Positions 1 through 5,675 of a stretch of DNA of 10,864 nt are shown piece after piece (position 1 is the first letter of the stretch; each line of letters starts with the position of its first letter). The DNA is from Chloroflexota bacterium (lineage in GTDB: Bacteria; Chloroflexota; Dormibacteria; Dormibacterales; Dormibacteraceae), in the NCBI GenBank assembly GCA_005880175.1, contig VBJR01000042.1:29787-40650 (forward strand), in the 5' to 3' direction. Both the position numbers and the translations under genes were made by a program. The notes under the pieces are model-generated. The model worked only from the letters and a program-made list of their open reading frames with translations, did not search any database and was not told the origin of the DNA.

Positions 1-185
1 CACTGGTACAGCGTGTAGCCGAGCGAGGCGATGATCGGGTAGATCGTGAACATCGCCACGAGCAGCGTGAACGGCGCGAGGTACACGTAGGACCACCGGT
101 TGGCGCCGACGCGCGCCAGCAGCGATCCTCGCCGGCGGCGAGCACGGAGACGCTCCTGGCGGGTGGCCGCCAGGTGCGTCGTCAC
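1..185 (-). CDS. Sugar ABC transporter permease, MalF/UgpA type (N-terminal part, runs off the left edge)
   Basis: Inner-membrane channel subunit of a carbohydrate ABC importer. About 61 residues are visible. A basic N-terminus rich in Arg (residues 10-20) is followed by NRWSYVYLAPFTLLVAMFTI and then YPIIASLGYTLYQ, which is the typical first transmembrane helix of MalF/UgpA-type permeases, including the conserved YP turn. The start is GTG at 185. It overlaps the stop of the binding-protein gene by four bases (GTGA), and a GGAG lies eight bases upstream, so the two genes are translationally coupled. The rest of the gene, including the EAA loop, lies outside the window. The family call is secure from order and first helix. 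The substrate is unknown. Confidence 0.93.
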   Translation of the reverse strand, partial: MTTHLAATRQERLRARRRRGSLLARVGANRWSYVYLAPFTLLVAMFTIYPIIASLGYTLYQ

Positions 186-1693
186 GAAACGTACTCCGGG
201 ATGCTCCACCTGTACGGCTTCGTGATGTCCCAGTCGGCGAACACATAGTCGTCGGTGTTCACCTTGTGGCCCTGCTGCTGCGCGGCCTTGATCCCGTCGG
301 CCAGCGCGGCGTCCAGTCGGGCGTCGAGGTCCGTCAGCGCCGACTGCACGTCCTTGATCTGGCCGGTGTAGATCCCGGTCAGGACGGCGTCGACGTTGGG
401 CTGGACCGGGTTGAGGACGACGAAGGCCGTGTCCCGGTTGCGCAGGGAGGCCGAGGGGCCGGGGATGGCCAGCGGCTTCAGGCCCACGAACTGGGAGAAC
501 GGCTTGAACTTGATCTTGCCGGGGTCGTCGGCCTGCGGGAAGACGGACAGGTCCTCGTTGAACATCTGCGTCCAGCGCCTGCCCGCCGCCGGGCTGTACA
601 GCCAGTTGATCCACTGCCACGACTCCTCGGGGTGCGCGGTGGTGGCCGACATGGCCCACTGTGCTCCTCCGGGGGCGTAGTAGTAGTAGCCCTTCCGCTG
701 CGCCTCGGGCCCGATCAGGGTCGTCAGCTCGTAGTCCGTGAACCGGTGCTGCGTGAACTCCGGCTGGAGCCAGACGCCGCCGATCGTCATGCCGAACCGG
801 CCCCGCTCGAAGTACGCCCTGGCGATCTCGTCCGAGATGCTGGTCGAGGTGGTGTAGAAGTAGCCCTTGTCCCGCCAGCCGGTGATGAGGCGGATCACGT
901 CGGCGTAGTTGCGGTCGGTGCTGTAGCTGTACCTGCCCGTCCGGAGGTCCTGGCCGCCGACCGCGAAGACGGCGCCGCCGGGCGAGCCCGCCGCGCGGAC
1001 GAGGAGGTCGAGCCAGAACGTCAGGATGTTCCCGCCGCCGTTGCCGAAGCCGAGGCCGGCCACGCTGCCCCCGCTCTTCTTGACGATCGTGTCGGCGGCC
1101 CGGGTGATGTCGTCCCACGTCTTCGGCACCTTCACGCTGCCGTCCCTGTTGGTCAGCCCGGCGTCCTTGAACACCTTGCTGTTCACGTAGAGCTGGAGGA
1201 ACGGCGAGTTGCCGCTGAACGGCGCCGAGTAGATCTTGCCGGCGAACGTGTTCGAGCCCTCCACGAACGAGTAGGGCGGGAACTGCCGCTGCCAGGAGCC
1301 CGTGGCCCACTGGTTCAGCGGGTGGAGCCAGCCCTTGGCCGCCTGGTCGTTCAGCGGGATCGAGAGCGCGGTGACGAACGTGTCGGGCAGGTTGCCGCTG
1401 CGCTGGGCGAGGCTGAACAGCTGGTCGTACGTGGTGCTCGCGTTGACGGTGCGCTTGATCTTGATCCCGGGGTTCGCCGCCTCGAAGAGCTTGATCTCGT
1501 TCTCGATGTAGGGCGCCTGGCTCACCCAGTAGTCCCAGTGCTGGATCGTCACCACGGGTCCGCCGCTCGACGACTTCGCCGGCTGCGAGCCCTGTCCGTT
1601 GCTGCAGGCGTCGAGCAGGGAGAAGGCCGCGGCCGACCCCCCGAGCGCCGCGGCGGCGCGGAGCAGGTCACGCCGGCTGATCGAGTACGTCAT
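182..1693 (-). CDS. Extracellular sugar-binding lipoprotein of an ABC importer (SBP family 1), Tat-type signal
   Basis: Substrate-capture subunit of a carbohydrate ABC importer, 503 residues, predicted to be lipid-anchored outside the membrane. The N-terminus carries a twin-arginine motif (SRRDLL, residues 6-11), an Ala-rich hydrophobic stretch and a lipobox ending LLDAC with Cys30, then a Ser/Gly/Pro-rich linker. The mature part begins VVTIQHWDYW and shows typical family-1 features: FEAANPGIKIKR near the start, TWDDITRAADTI in the middle and HPEESWQWINWLYSP towards the C-terminus. ATG at 1693 is chosen because it starts the signal peptide and has GGAGG nine bases upstream. The frame stays open much further upstream, but that part does not look like protein. 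It is the first gene of the operon and overlaps the permease by four bases. The sugar cannot be read from the sequence; a plant oligosaccharide is a guess from the nearby CBM3 gene. Confidence 0.95.
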   Translation of the reverse strand: MTYSISRRDLLRAAAALGGSAAAFSLLDACSNGQGSQPAKSSSGGPVVTIQHWDYWVSQAPYIENEIKLFEAANPGIKIKRTVNASTTYDQLFSLAQRSGNLPDTFVTALSIPLNDQAAKGWLHPLNQWATGSWQRQFPPYSFVEGSNTFAGKIYSAPFSGNSPFLQLYVNSKVFKDAGLTNRDGSVKVPKTWDDITRAADTIVKKSGGSVAGLGFGNGGGNILTFWLDLLVRAAGSPGGAVFAVGGQDLRTGRYSYSTDRNYADVIRLITGWRDKGYFYTTSTSISDEIARAYFERGRFGMTIGGVWLQPEFTQHRFTDYELTTLIGPEAQRKGYYYYAPGGAQWAMSATTAHPEESWQWINWLYSPAAGRRWTQMFNEDLSVFPQADDPGKIKFKPFSQFVGLKPLAIPGPSASLRNRDTAFVVLNPVQPNVDAVLTGIYTGQIKDVQSALTDLDARLDAALADGIKAAQQQGHKVNTDDYVFADWDITKPYRWSIPEYVS

Positions 1694-1759
1694 CCCCTCA
1701 GACCTCCGTCTCTCCCGGCGAATCGGGCGGCCCCCCGGGTCCGCCCGCCAGCGAGCCCA

Positions 1760-1789
1760 CGAATAGCACCAGCCCTTGCGCACCGTCAA
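1760..1789 (-). promoter_or_regulatory. Putative promoter of the sugar ABC-importer operon
   Basis: On the minus strand, TTGACG (1789-1784) and TATTCG (1765-1760) are separated by 18 bases. The -10 is preceded by TG one base upstream, giving an extended -10 (TGCTATTCG). The expected transcript start near 1753 leaves a leader of about 60 bases before the binding-protein ATG at 1693. The region is clearly more AT-rich than its surroundings. The -35 matches consensus at 5 of 6 positions, but the -10 only weakly. Confidence 0.42.
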
Positions 1790-1839
1790 ATATCGCCCGG
1801 AGTCCGCAACTTTCGGACGCCCGGGGGCCGCCTCACGCT

Positions 1840-1850
1840 CGAAAGTTTCG
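1840..1850. promoter_or_regulatory. Candidate operator dyad CGAAAGTTTCG upstream of the ABC-importer operon
   Basis: This is an 11-base dyad with CGAAA arms around one central base. A related half (AACTTTCGG) lies at 1808-1816, and both copies share TTTCGGA, 35 bases apart. The dyad is about 50 bases upstream of the putative -35 of the sugar-importer operon. It resembles the CGAA-N-TTCG sites described for the LacI-family xylan-utilisation repressor BxlR of Streptomyces. A dyad this short can occur by chance, so assignment is tentative. It could also belong to the 3' end of the preceding gene. Confidence 0.28.
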
Positions 1851-1860
1851 GAAGGGCCTG

Positions 1861-2759
1861 TCAGCCGCCGACCAGGTACCGGGTGAGCTGGAAGAAGACC
1901 GGCGCCGCGAACGTCAGCGAGTCGATCCGGTCCAGCATCCCGCCATGGCCGGCGATCGTGGTGCCGAAGTCCTTGACGCCCCGGTCGCGCTTGACGGCCG
2001 ACAGCACCAGTCCGCCGACGAATCCCATCAGCGCCGCGGCCAGCGCCAGCAGGGCCGCCTGGGCGGGCGAGAACGGCGTCACCCACCAGATGCCGGCGCC
2101 GAACAGGACCGCGGCGGCGACGCCGCCGGCGAACCGCCGAACAGCTTGCCGCAGACGTACTGGAAGACGTCGCTGAACTGCGTGACCAGCACGAGGAACA
2201 GGAGCAGCCTGGCGCCCTGGCCATGGAGGCCGGGGCCTTCCAGCGTGAGCAGCGCGGGCGCGTAGCTCAGGCAGTAGACGCAAACCATCAGGCCCCAGTT
2301 GATCTGCGCCGCCCGGGCCAGGAAGCGGTCGGTCTGGCCGGCGAGGACCACCCGCACGGTGATGAACAGGAACGCGTAGACCGGGATCATGATGCTGAAC
2401 AGGCCGTACGCCTTCAGCGCGACCAGCACGTACTGCAGCGGCGTGACGACGAAGAACGCCCAGAACAGGGCGCGGTGGTCGCCGCGGCCGGTGTCCGCCA
2501 GCGTCACGAACTCGCGCAGCGCCAGCAGCGACATCAGGCCGAACAGGAGGTAGGAGCCGGCGCCGCCGGTCAGCAGCGCGATCGTGAAGACCGCGCACAT
2601 GACCCACCAGGCGTCGATCCGCGCGTTGAGGTTCGCGATCGTCTCGCCCGGCGTCCGGACGCGCCAGCGGAGCACGCGAGCGACAGCCGTGGCCAGGACC
2701 AGGAACCCGAGGATGGCGCCGGACAGCCCGAGGAAGGCGGGATCCCGCAGCAGGGTCAT
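1861..2759 (-). pseudogene. cdsA: Phosphatidate cytidylyltransferase (CDP-diglyceride synthase, CdsA/YnbB type), broken by internal deletion and frameshift
   Basis: An intact enzyme of this family makes CDP-diacylglycerol from phosphatidate and CTP in the membrane. The first frame starts at ATG 2759, with GAGGAG nine bases upstream and an ATGA overlap with plsC. It encodes about 208 residues: many membrane helices, then QFSDVFQYVCGKLFG at residues 194-208, matching the conserved D-x3-Y-x2-G-K segment. At about 2133-2136 the protein jumps to another frame, beginning FAGGVAAAVLFG. That frame continues about 90 residues and contains the family signature SAVKRDRGVKDFG and AGHGGMLDRID. Related enzymes have about 16 residues between the two parts, including the S-P-x-K-T-x-E-G motif, and this is absent here. 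A deletion of 3n+1 bases (around 46) would explain both the loss and the shift. Both flanking parts are otherwise undamaged, so the lesion is recent or is an assembly error. Confidence 0.88.
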
Positions 2760-3379
2760 GACGCCAGCTCCTCGACCGCGCGCCGTGCCCGCTCCAGGAA
2801 CGCGTCCCGGCTCTCGCCGGCCCCGAGCCGGATCGGCAGGCCGAACGTGACCCGGCTGAGCATGGGGACGGGCAGGAACTCGCCCCGGGGCAGGATGCGG
2901 TTCAGGTTCGCCAGGTGGACCGGGACCACCTCGAGCCCCGGCCGTGCGGCGCACAGGTGGTACAGGCCGCTCCGGAAGGCGCCCATCCCGTCCGCCGAGC
3001 CCCGCGTCCCCTCCGGGAACAGGATCAGCGAGCGCCGGTCGCCCAGCGCCTCGAGCATGCGCTCGACCGCCGCCGGGCCCGCCGGCGGGCAGCCCGCCGC
3101 CGGCCGGCGGTCGATCAGGACGGCGTCGAACACGCGCTCGGCCACGTAGCGGCGGACGGCGCCCCGGGCCCAGTAGTCGCGCGCCGCGACCGGGCGTGTG
3201 ACGCGCCGGGCGCGGGTGGGCAGGCACGCCCACAGCAGCACGAAGTCCAGGTGGCTGGTGTGGTTGGCGACGTAGACCCGCTGCCGCCCGTCGTCCAGCG
3301 CCGTCGCCGACGCGATGTGCGTCCCGGCCACCAGGCGGGCGACCCGGGCGGTGGTCTCGGCGAGGAGGCGGTCGATCAT
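2756..3379 (-). CDS. plsC: 1-acyl-sn-glycerol-3-phosphate acyltransferase family protein (PlsC type)
   Basis: This family transfers an acyl chain to lysophosphatidate, giving phosphatidate, the substrate of the next gene product (CdsA). The protein has 207 residues, a usual size for the family. Visible motifs are the catalytic H-x4-D box (NHTSHLD, His40 and Asp45) and the glycerol-phosphate-binding FPEGTRG (residues 121-127). VPVHLANLN follows at about 153-160. The start ATG at 3379 overlaps the stop of the preceding phosphatidyltransferase gene (ATGA), and no strong Shine-Dalgarno is present, which fits translational coupling. The gene ends in an ATGA overlap with cdsA. The gene order (head-group transferase, acyltransferase, CDP-diglyceride synthase) suggests a dedicated lipid-remodelling cassette, not the housekeeping plsC locus. 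The exact acyl acceptor is inferred. Confidence 0.93.
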   Translation of the reverse strand: MIDRLLAETTARVARLVAGTHIASATALDDGRQRVYVANHTSHLDFVLLWACLPTRARRVTRPVAARDYWARGAVRRYVAERVFDAVLIDRRPAAGCPPAGPAAVERMLEALGDRRSLILFPEGTRGSADGMGAFRSGLYHLCAARPGLEVVPVHLANLNRILPRGEFLPVPMLSRVTFGLPIRLGAGESRDAFLERARRAVEELAS

Positions 3380-4047
3380 CGCTCGCTCAGGTCCCGGGCC
3401 AGGATGGCCAGGCGCCGGCCGGCCGTCAGCAGCGCGCCGGCCGCGACGATCGCCAGGGCGGCGAGGAGCACCCGGCCGTGGTACCCGGCGAGCAGCGTCT
3501 CGGGGACCGACAGGAGCGCCGCCGCGATCAGGGCCAGCATGCGCTGCGGCTTCGCCATCGGCCCGGCGAACGACTGGGGCAGGCCGAGCGCGCCGCCGAG
3601 CAGCCGCACGTACGCGGTGAGCACGGCGAGCAGGGCGGCCGCCCAACCGAGCGCCGGTGCCACCGCCGGGACCGGGACCGCGTACCCGGCGGCGACCAGG
3701 ACGGCCGCGTCGGCGATCCGGTCGGGGACCTCGTTGAAGAGGTCGCCCAGGGCCGAGCGCCGGCCGCCCTCGATGGCGACCAGCCCGTCCAGGACGTTGG
3801 CCAGCAGGCGCAGCCCGACCAGGCCCGCGGCCGCGAGCAGGAGCAGCGGGCGGAGTGGCTCGGGGCTGGCCGGGACCGCGAGGAGGCACCCGGCCGCCGC
3901 CAGGGCGGCCGCGAGGCCGGCGCCCGAGATGGCGTCGGGCGCCACCCCGGCGCCGGCCAGCCGGGCGGCCGCCCGGCGGACGGGGCGCCAGCCCCGGGAC
4001 CGCAGCGGGCGCCGCGCCAGCGCGCTGGAGGTGTGTTGCTGTGGCAT
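3376..4047 (-). CDS. CDP-alcohol phosphatidyltransferase family protein, YnbA-like
   Basis: This is a membrane enzyme family that moves a phosphatidyl or phospho group from a CDP-linked donor to an alcohol. The protein has 223 residues and several hydrophobic helices. The active-site region is LLANVLDGLVAIEGG (81-95) followed by GDLFNEVPDRIAD (101-113). Against the classic D-x2-D-G-x2-A-R-x8-G-x3-D-x3-D signature, the first Asp is Asn84, the Arg is Ile92 and the third Asp is Asn105, while Asp87, Gly88, Gly101 and Asp109 are kept. As I recall it, E. coli YnbA shows the same NxxDG and NEVxDxxxD pattern, so this looks like a subfamily trait and not decay. ATG 4047 is chosen because homology begins close to it. 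An in-frame ATG at 4173 would add 42 Arg/Gly-rich residues that look non-coding. It is the first gene of the three-gene lipid operon. The product lipid is unknown. Confidence 0.9.
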   Translation of the reverse strand: MPQQHTSSALARRPLRSRGWRPVRRAAARLAGAGVAPDAISGAGLAAALAAAGCLLAVPASPEPLRPLLLLAAAGLVGLRLLANVLDGLVAIEGGRRSALGDLFNEVPDRIADAAVLVAAGYAVPVPAVAPALGWAAALLAVLTAYVRLLGGALGLPQSFAGPMAKPQRMLALIAAALLSVPETLLAGYHGRVLLAALAIVAAGALLTAGRRLAILARDLSER

Positions 4048-4154
4048 GCGACGCAGCGTCCGGCGGCGCCCGTGTCGAGGTCCGTCTCGGGACGGTCTCG
4101 GAAGGCGTCTCAGCGCGGGTGAGACCCCTTTCCGGCCCCCGCCGAACTCGAAGC

Positions 4155-4183
4155 TTCCCGCTCCCAGGGCCATTTGGTAGAGT
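4155..4183 (+). promoter_or_regulatory. Putative promoter of the CBM3 gene (extended -10)
   Basis: TGGTAGAGT (4175-4183) is an extended -10 (TG-N-TANNNT). A weak -35 candidate, TTCCCG, lies at 4155-4160 with a 17-base spacer. The predicted start near 4190 would place the first operator (4197-4210) just downstream of the start and the second (4247-4272) in the early transcript, a layout that suits repression. The leader would then be about 210 bases. No better promoter was seen closer to the gene, apart from a CATAAT hexamer at 4265-4270 inside the second operator, which lacks a -35. Confidence 0.33.
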
Positions 4184-4196
4184 CGAGCCCAGCCCG

Positions 4197-4210
4197 TGGG
4201 AGCGATCCCA
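4197..4210. promoter_or_regulatory. CelR/CebR-like LacI-family operator, site 1
   Basis: TGGGAGCGATCCCA matches 13 of 14 positions of TGGGAGCGCTCCCA, the operator of the cellobiose-responsive LacI-family repressors CelR (Thermobifida) and CebR (Streptomyces). The dyad extends one more pair on each side (4196-4211). It lies about 190 bases upstream of a cellulose-binding-protein gene, which fits the regulator's known role. The repressor gene is not in the window. Confidence 0.6.
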
Positions 4211-4246
4211 CTCGCCCGGCACCGGAGACCGAGGTTCAGATCGCAG

Positions 4247-4272
4247 CGATTATGAGAGCGCTCTCATAATCG
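4247..4272. promoter_or_regulatory. LacI-family operator, site 2: perfect 26-base palindrome
   Basis: This is a perfect 26-base palindrome with 13-base arms and no loop. Its core, TGAGAGCGCTCTCA, has the central GAGCGCTC typical of LacI-family sites and differs from the CelR/CebR operator at two symmetric positions. The outer arms are AT-rich (CGATTA and TAATCG). Its centre is 56 bases from the centre of site 1. Arms of this length are not expected by chance in a window this size. There is no T-tract, so it is not a terminator. It lies 128 bases upstream of the CBM3 start and about 200 bases from the divergent lipid operon, so the CBM3 gene is the likelier target. Confidence 0.68.
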
Positions 4273-4292
4273 GGTGTGGAGAAGGGGACACG

Positions 4293-4322
4293 ATGCGATC
4301 GCGGTGGTGGTCGTGGCGCTGA
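4293..4322 (+). CDS. Possible leader peptide of nine codons, Trp/Arg-rich
   Basis: An ATG at 4293, with AAGGGG about five bases upstream, opens a nine-codon frame, MRSRWWSWR, ending in TGA at 4320-4322. Three of nine residues are Trp and three are Arg. It sits in the predicted leader of the CBM3 gene, between the second operator and an 18-base palindrome. This resembles the arrangement of attenuation leaders, but a GC-rich sequence can produce such a frame by chance and there is no independent evidence of translation. Confidence 0.22.
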   Translation: MRSRWWSWR

Positions 4323-4345
4323 GGGCTGACCAGACCGCGGGCAGG

Positions 4346-4363
4346 TGCGAGGCGCGCCTCGCA
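4346..4363. promoter_or_regulatory. Perfect 18-base palindrome or hairpin in the CBM3 leader
   Basis: TGCGAGGCGCGCCTCGCA is a perfect palindrome. In RNA it can form a seven-pair stem closed by a CGCG tetraloop. It ends 17 bases before the AGGAGGGGAG ribosome-binding region of the CBM3 gene. No T-run follows, so a factor-independent terminator is unlikely. It may influence translation or transcript stability, or be a third protein-binding site. Confidence 0.4.
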
Positions 4364-4399
4364 AGTTATCACCATCGCCTAGGAGGGGAGTTGGAAAAG

Positions 4400-5017
4400 A
4401 TGTTGTCACCACGCTCGGGTGAGCTCGGTCCAGGCGCGGCCGCGGCGGCTGTCAGGCGGATGGGACGGATGAGCGCCGTCCTGCTGATGGCCCTCTTCGT
4501 GATGTTCGCCGGCTCGGCGGCGCGGCTCGTCGCGCCCGTCTCGGCGGCCGGCGTCTCGGCGAAGGTCCAGGACCGCTCGCACGACAACGACAATCCCGAC
4601 AACCAGCTGTACGCCCACTACCAGGTCTTCAACACCGGCACCAGTGCCGTCGCCCTGAGCACGCTGACGATGAAGTACTGGTTCACCAACGAGACGCCCT
4701 CGGACCCGCTGAAGTTCGAGTGCGACTACGCGCAGGTGGGCTGCGCCAACATCTCGGGCCAGTTCGTCGTCCTGGCCACCCCGGTGAACAAGGCGAACAC
4801 GGTCCTCGTGATCAGCTTCAACGCCGCGGCCGGGTCGCTCGCCCCAGGCCAGAGCACCGGTGAGATCCAGACGCGGATCCACCACGTCGCGTACTCGAAC
4901 TTCAACACGACCGAGACGTACTCGTTCATCTCCGATCCGAGCTTCGTCTACAAGGACACGCAGACCGTGACCCTGTACTCGAACGGATCGCTGATCTGGG
5001 GCGTCGAGCCCAAGTAG
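4400..5017 (+). CDS. Secreted stand-alone family 3 carbohydrate-binding module (CBM3) protein
   Basis: The protein has 205 residues and consists of a signal peptide plus one cellulose-binding CBM3 domain, with no catalytic domain. A basic start (RRMGRM, 19-24) and a hydrophobic stretch (25-48) end in a likely cleavage site at VSA/AG (about residue 49). The CBM3 domain fills residues 53-204: KVQDRSHDNDNPDNQLYAHY, the LSTLTMKYWFT strand, FECDYAQVGCAN (Cys108 and Cys115), GSLAPGQSTGEIQTR and the terminal YSNGSLIWGVEP. By alignment with the CipA CBM3a cellulose-binding strip, Asp109, Arg159 and Tyr165 (in place of the usual Trp) are candidate cellulose contacts. ATG 4400 is chosen; GGAG lies nine bases upstream within AGGAGGGGAG. 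TTG 4391 is an alternative. Two CelR/CebR-like operators upstream suggest induction by cellobiose. Its job is probably cellulose adhesion or loosening. The family call is secure. Confidence 0.95.
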   Translation: MLSPRSGELGPGAAAAAVRRMGRMSAVLLMALFVMFAGSAARLVAPVSAAGVSAKVQDRSHDNDNPDNQLYAHYQVFNTGTSAVALSTLTMKYWFTNETPSDPLKFECDYAQVGCANISGQFVVLATPVNKANTVLVISFNAAAGSLAPGQSTGEIQTRIHHVAYSNFNTTETYSFISDPSFVYKDTQTVTLYSNGSLIWGVEPK

Positions 5018-5026
5018 CCAGACGTC

Positions 5027-5056
5027 TGCCGGGCCTCCCCGGGTGGAGGCCCGGCA
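5027..5056 (+). terminator. Strong GC hairpin after the CBM3 gene
   Basis: A perfect 12-pair stem (TGCCGGGCCTCC at 5027-5038, GGAGGCCCGGCA at 5045-5056) encloses a six-base loop and begins nine bases after the CBM3 stop. No U-tract follows, as is common for intrinsic terminators of very GC-rich bacteria. It probably ends or stabilises the CBM3 transcript. Confidence 0.65.
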
Positions 5057-5100
5057 GCTCGCGCACCTCCTAGGATGGGTCGTGCGATCCAGCACCGGAG

Positions 5101-5559
5101 GTGAACCCGATCGCCAGCGACGCCCTCGCGACCGGCTCGCCGAGCCCGGCCGTCACGTTCTTCCTGGGCACGATCGGACCCGACGGCGCCCCGCACGCCG
5201 CGGGGGTCGGCGGCCTGTGGCAGGACGGCAACCTGTACTTCACCAGCAACGCCGCCATGCGGAAGGCGCGCGACCTGGCCGGCAACCCGGCCTGCACCTT
5301 CTCGGTCCGGCTGGCGGACATCGACCTGGTCCTGGAGGGCGAGGCGACCCGCGTGACGGAGACCGCGACGCTGGAGCAGCTGGCCGGCCGGTTCCGCGAG
5401 GGCGGCTGGCCCGCCCAGGTGGAGGGCGACGCGTTCACGGCCCCGTTCAGCGCCCCCAGCGCCGGCCCGCCGCCGTGGCAGGTGTACCGCTTCGTGCCAC
5501 GAGTCGTGAGCGGCGTCGCGACGGCGGAGCCGTACGGCGCGACGCGCTGGACGTTCTGA
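5101..5559 (+). CDS. Pyridoxamine 5'-phosphate oxidase-like (PPOX) split beta-barrel protein
   Basis: The protein has 152 residues and belongs to the PPOX-type flavin- or F420-binding split-barrel family. VTFFLGTIGPDGAPHAAGVGGLWQDGNLYFTS (18-49) gives the first barrel strands with the typical xxTIGPDGxPHxxxV pattern. NAAMRKARDLAGNPACTFSVRL (50-71) and IDLVLEGEATRVTE (74-87) follow, then a Pro-rich turn and WQVYRFVPRVV near the C-terminus. Such proteins use FMN or F420 as cofactor or bind small molecules; which applies here is not visible. GTG 5101 is the only start before an in-frame stop at 5071, and GGAG directly abuts it. TAGGAT at 5071-5076 could be a -10 giving a very short leader. The gene stands alone after the CBM3 hairpin and converges with the propeller gene. 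Confidence 0.82.
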   Translation: MNPIASDALATGSPSPAVTFFLGTIGPDGAPHAAGVGGLWQDGNLYFTSNAAMRKARDLAGNPACTFSVRLADIDLVLEGEATRVTETATLEQLAGRFREGGWPAQVEGDAFTAPFSAPSAGPPPWQVYRFVPRVVSGVATAEPYGATRWTF

Positions 5560-5579
5560 CGCCCGGGCGGCCGGGGTGA

Positions 5580-5645
5580 GGTTGAAGTGTCGGAACTTCA
5601 ACGTCTCCCCACCTCTGGAGGCGTGCAAGTATCGACACTTCAACC
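5580..5645. repeat. Pair of related 22-bp dyads, 42 bases apart, between convergent genes
   Basis: AAGTGTCGGAACTTCAAC (5585-5602) and AAGTATCGACACTTCAAC (5627-5644) are imperfect direct copies. Each is itself nearly a dyad of consensus TTGAAGTGTCGACACTTCAA. The outer arms GGTTGAAGTGTCG (5580-5592) and CGACACTTCAACC (5633-5645) also form a perfect 13-base inverted repeat around a 40-base loop. The spacing of 42 bases is four helical turns. The location, between two gene 3' ends, suits a bidirectional terminator or a dispersed REP-like element better than an ordinary operator. There is no T-tract. Confidence 0.6.
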
Positions 5646-5675
5646 CTTCCCTCCTCGGGGGGTGCCGGGGTGGCC

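Noticed and set aside
2130..2138. Programmed ribosomal frameshift in cdsA
   Set aside because: No slippery heptamer is visible, and a frameshift would not restore the missing conserved SPxKTxEG segment.
266..2176. Very long plus-strand open frame opposite the sugar-binding protein and the end of cdsA
   Set aside because: Its translation is low-complexity Arg/Val/Gly/Asp-rich sequence typical of the antisense of GC-rich genes. The minus strand encodes recognisable proteins.
2915..4180. Long plus-strand open frame across plsC and the phosphatidyltransferase gene
   Set aside because: It is antisense to two proteins with clear motifs, its composition is Arg/Pro/Ala-rich, and it shows no recognisable domain.
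4247..4272. Palindrome read as a terminator of the lipid operon or an upstream transcript
   Set aside because: It lies upstream of both divergent genes, has no loop and no T-tract, and carries the GAGCGCTC core of LacI-family operators.
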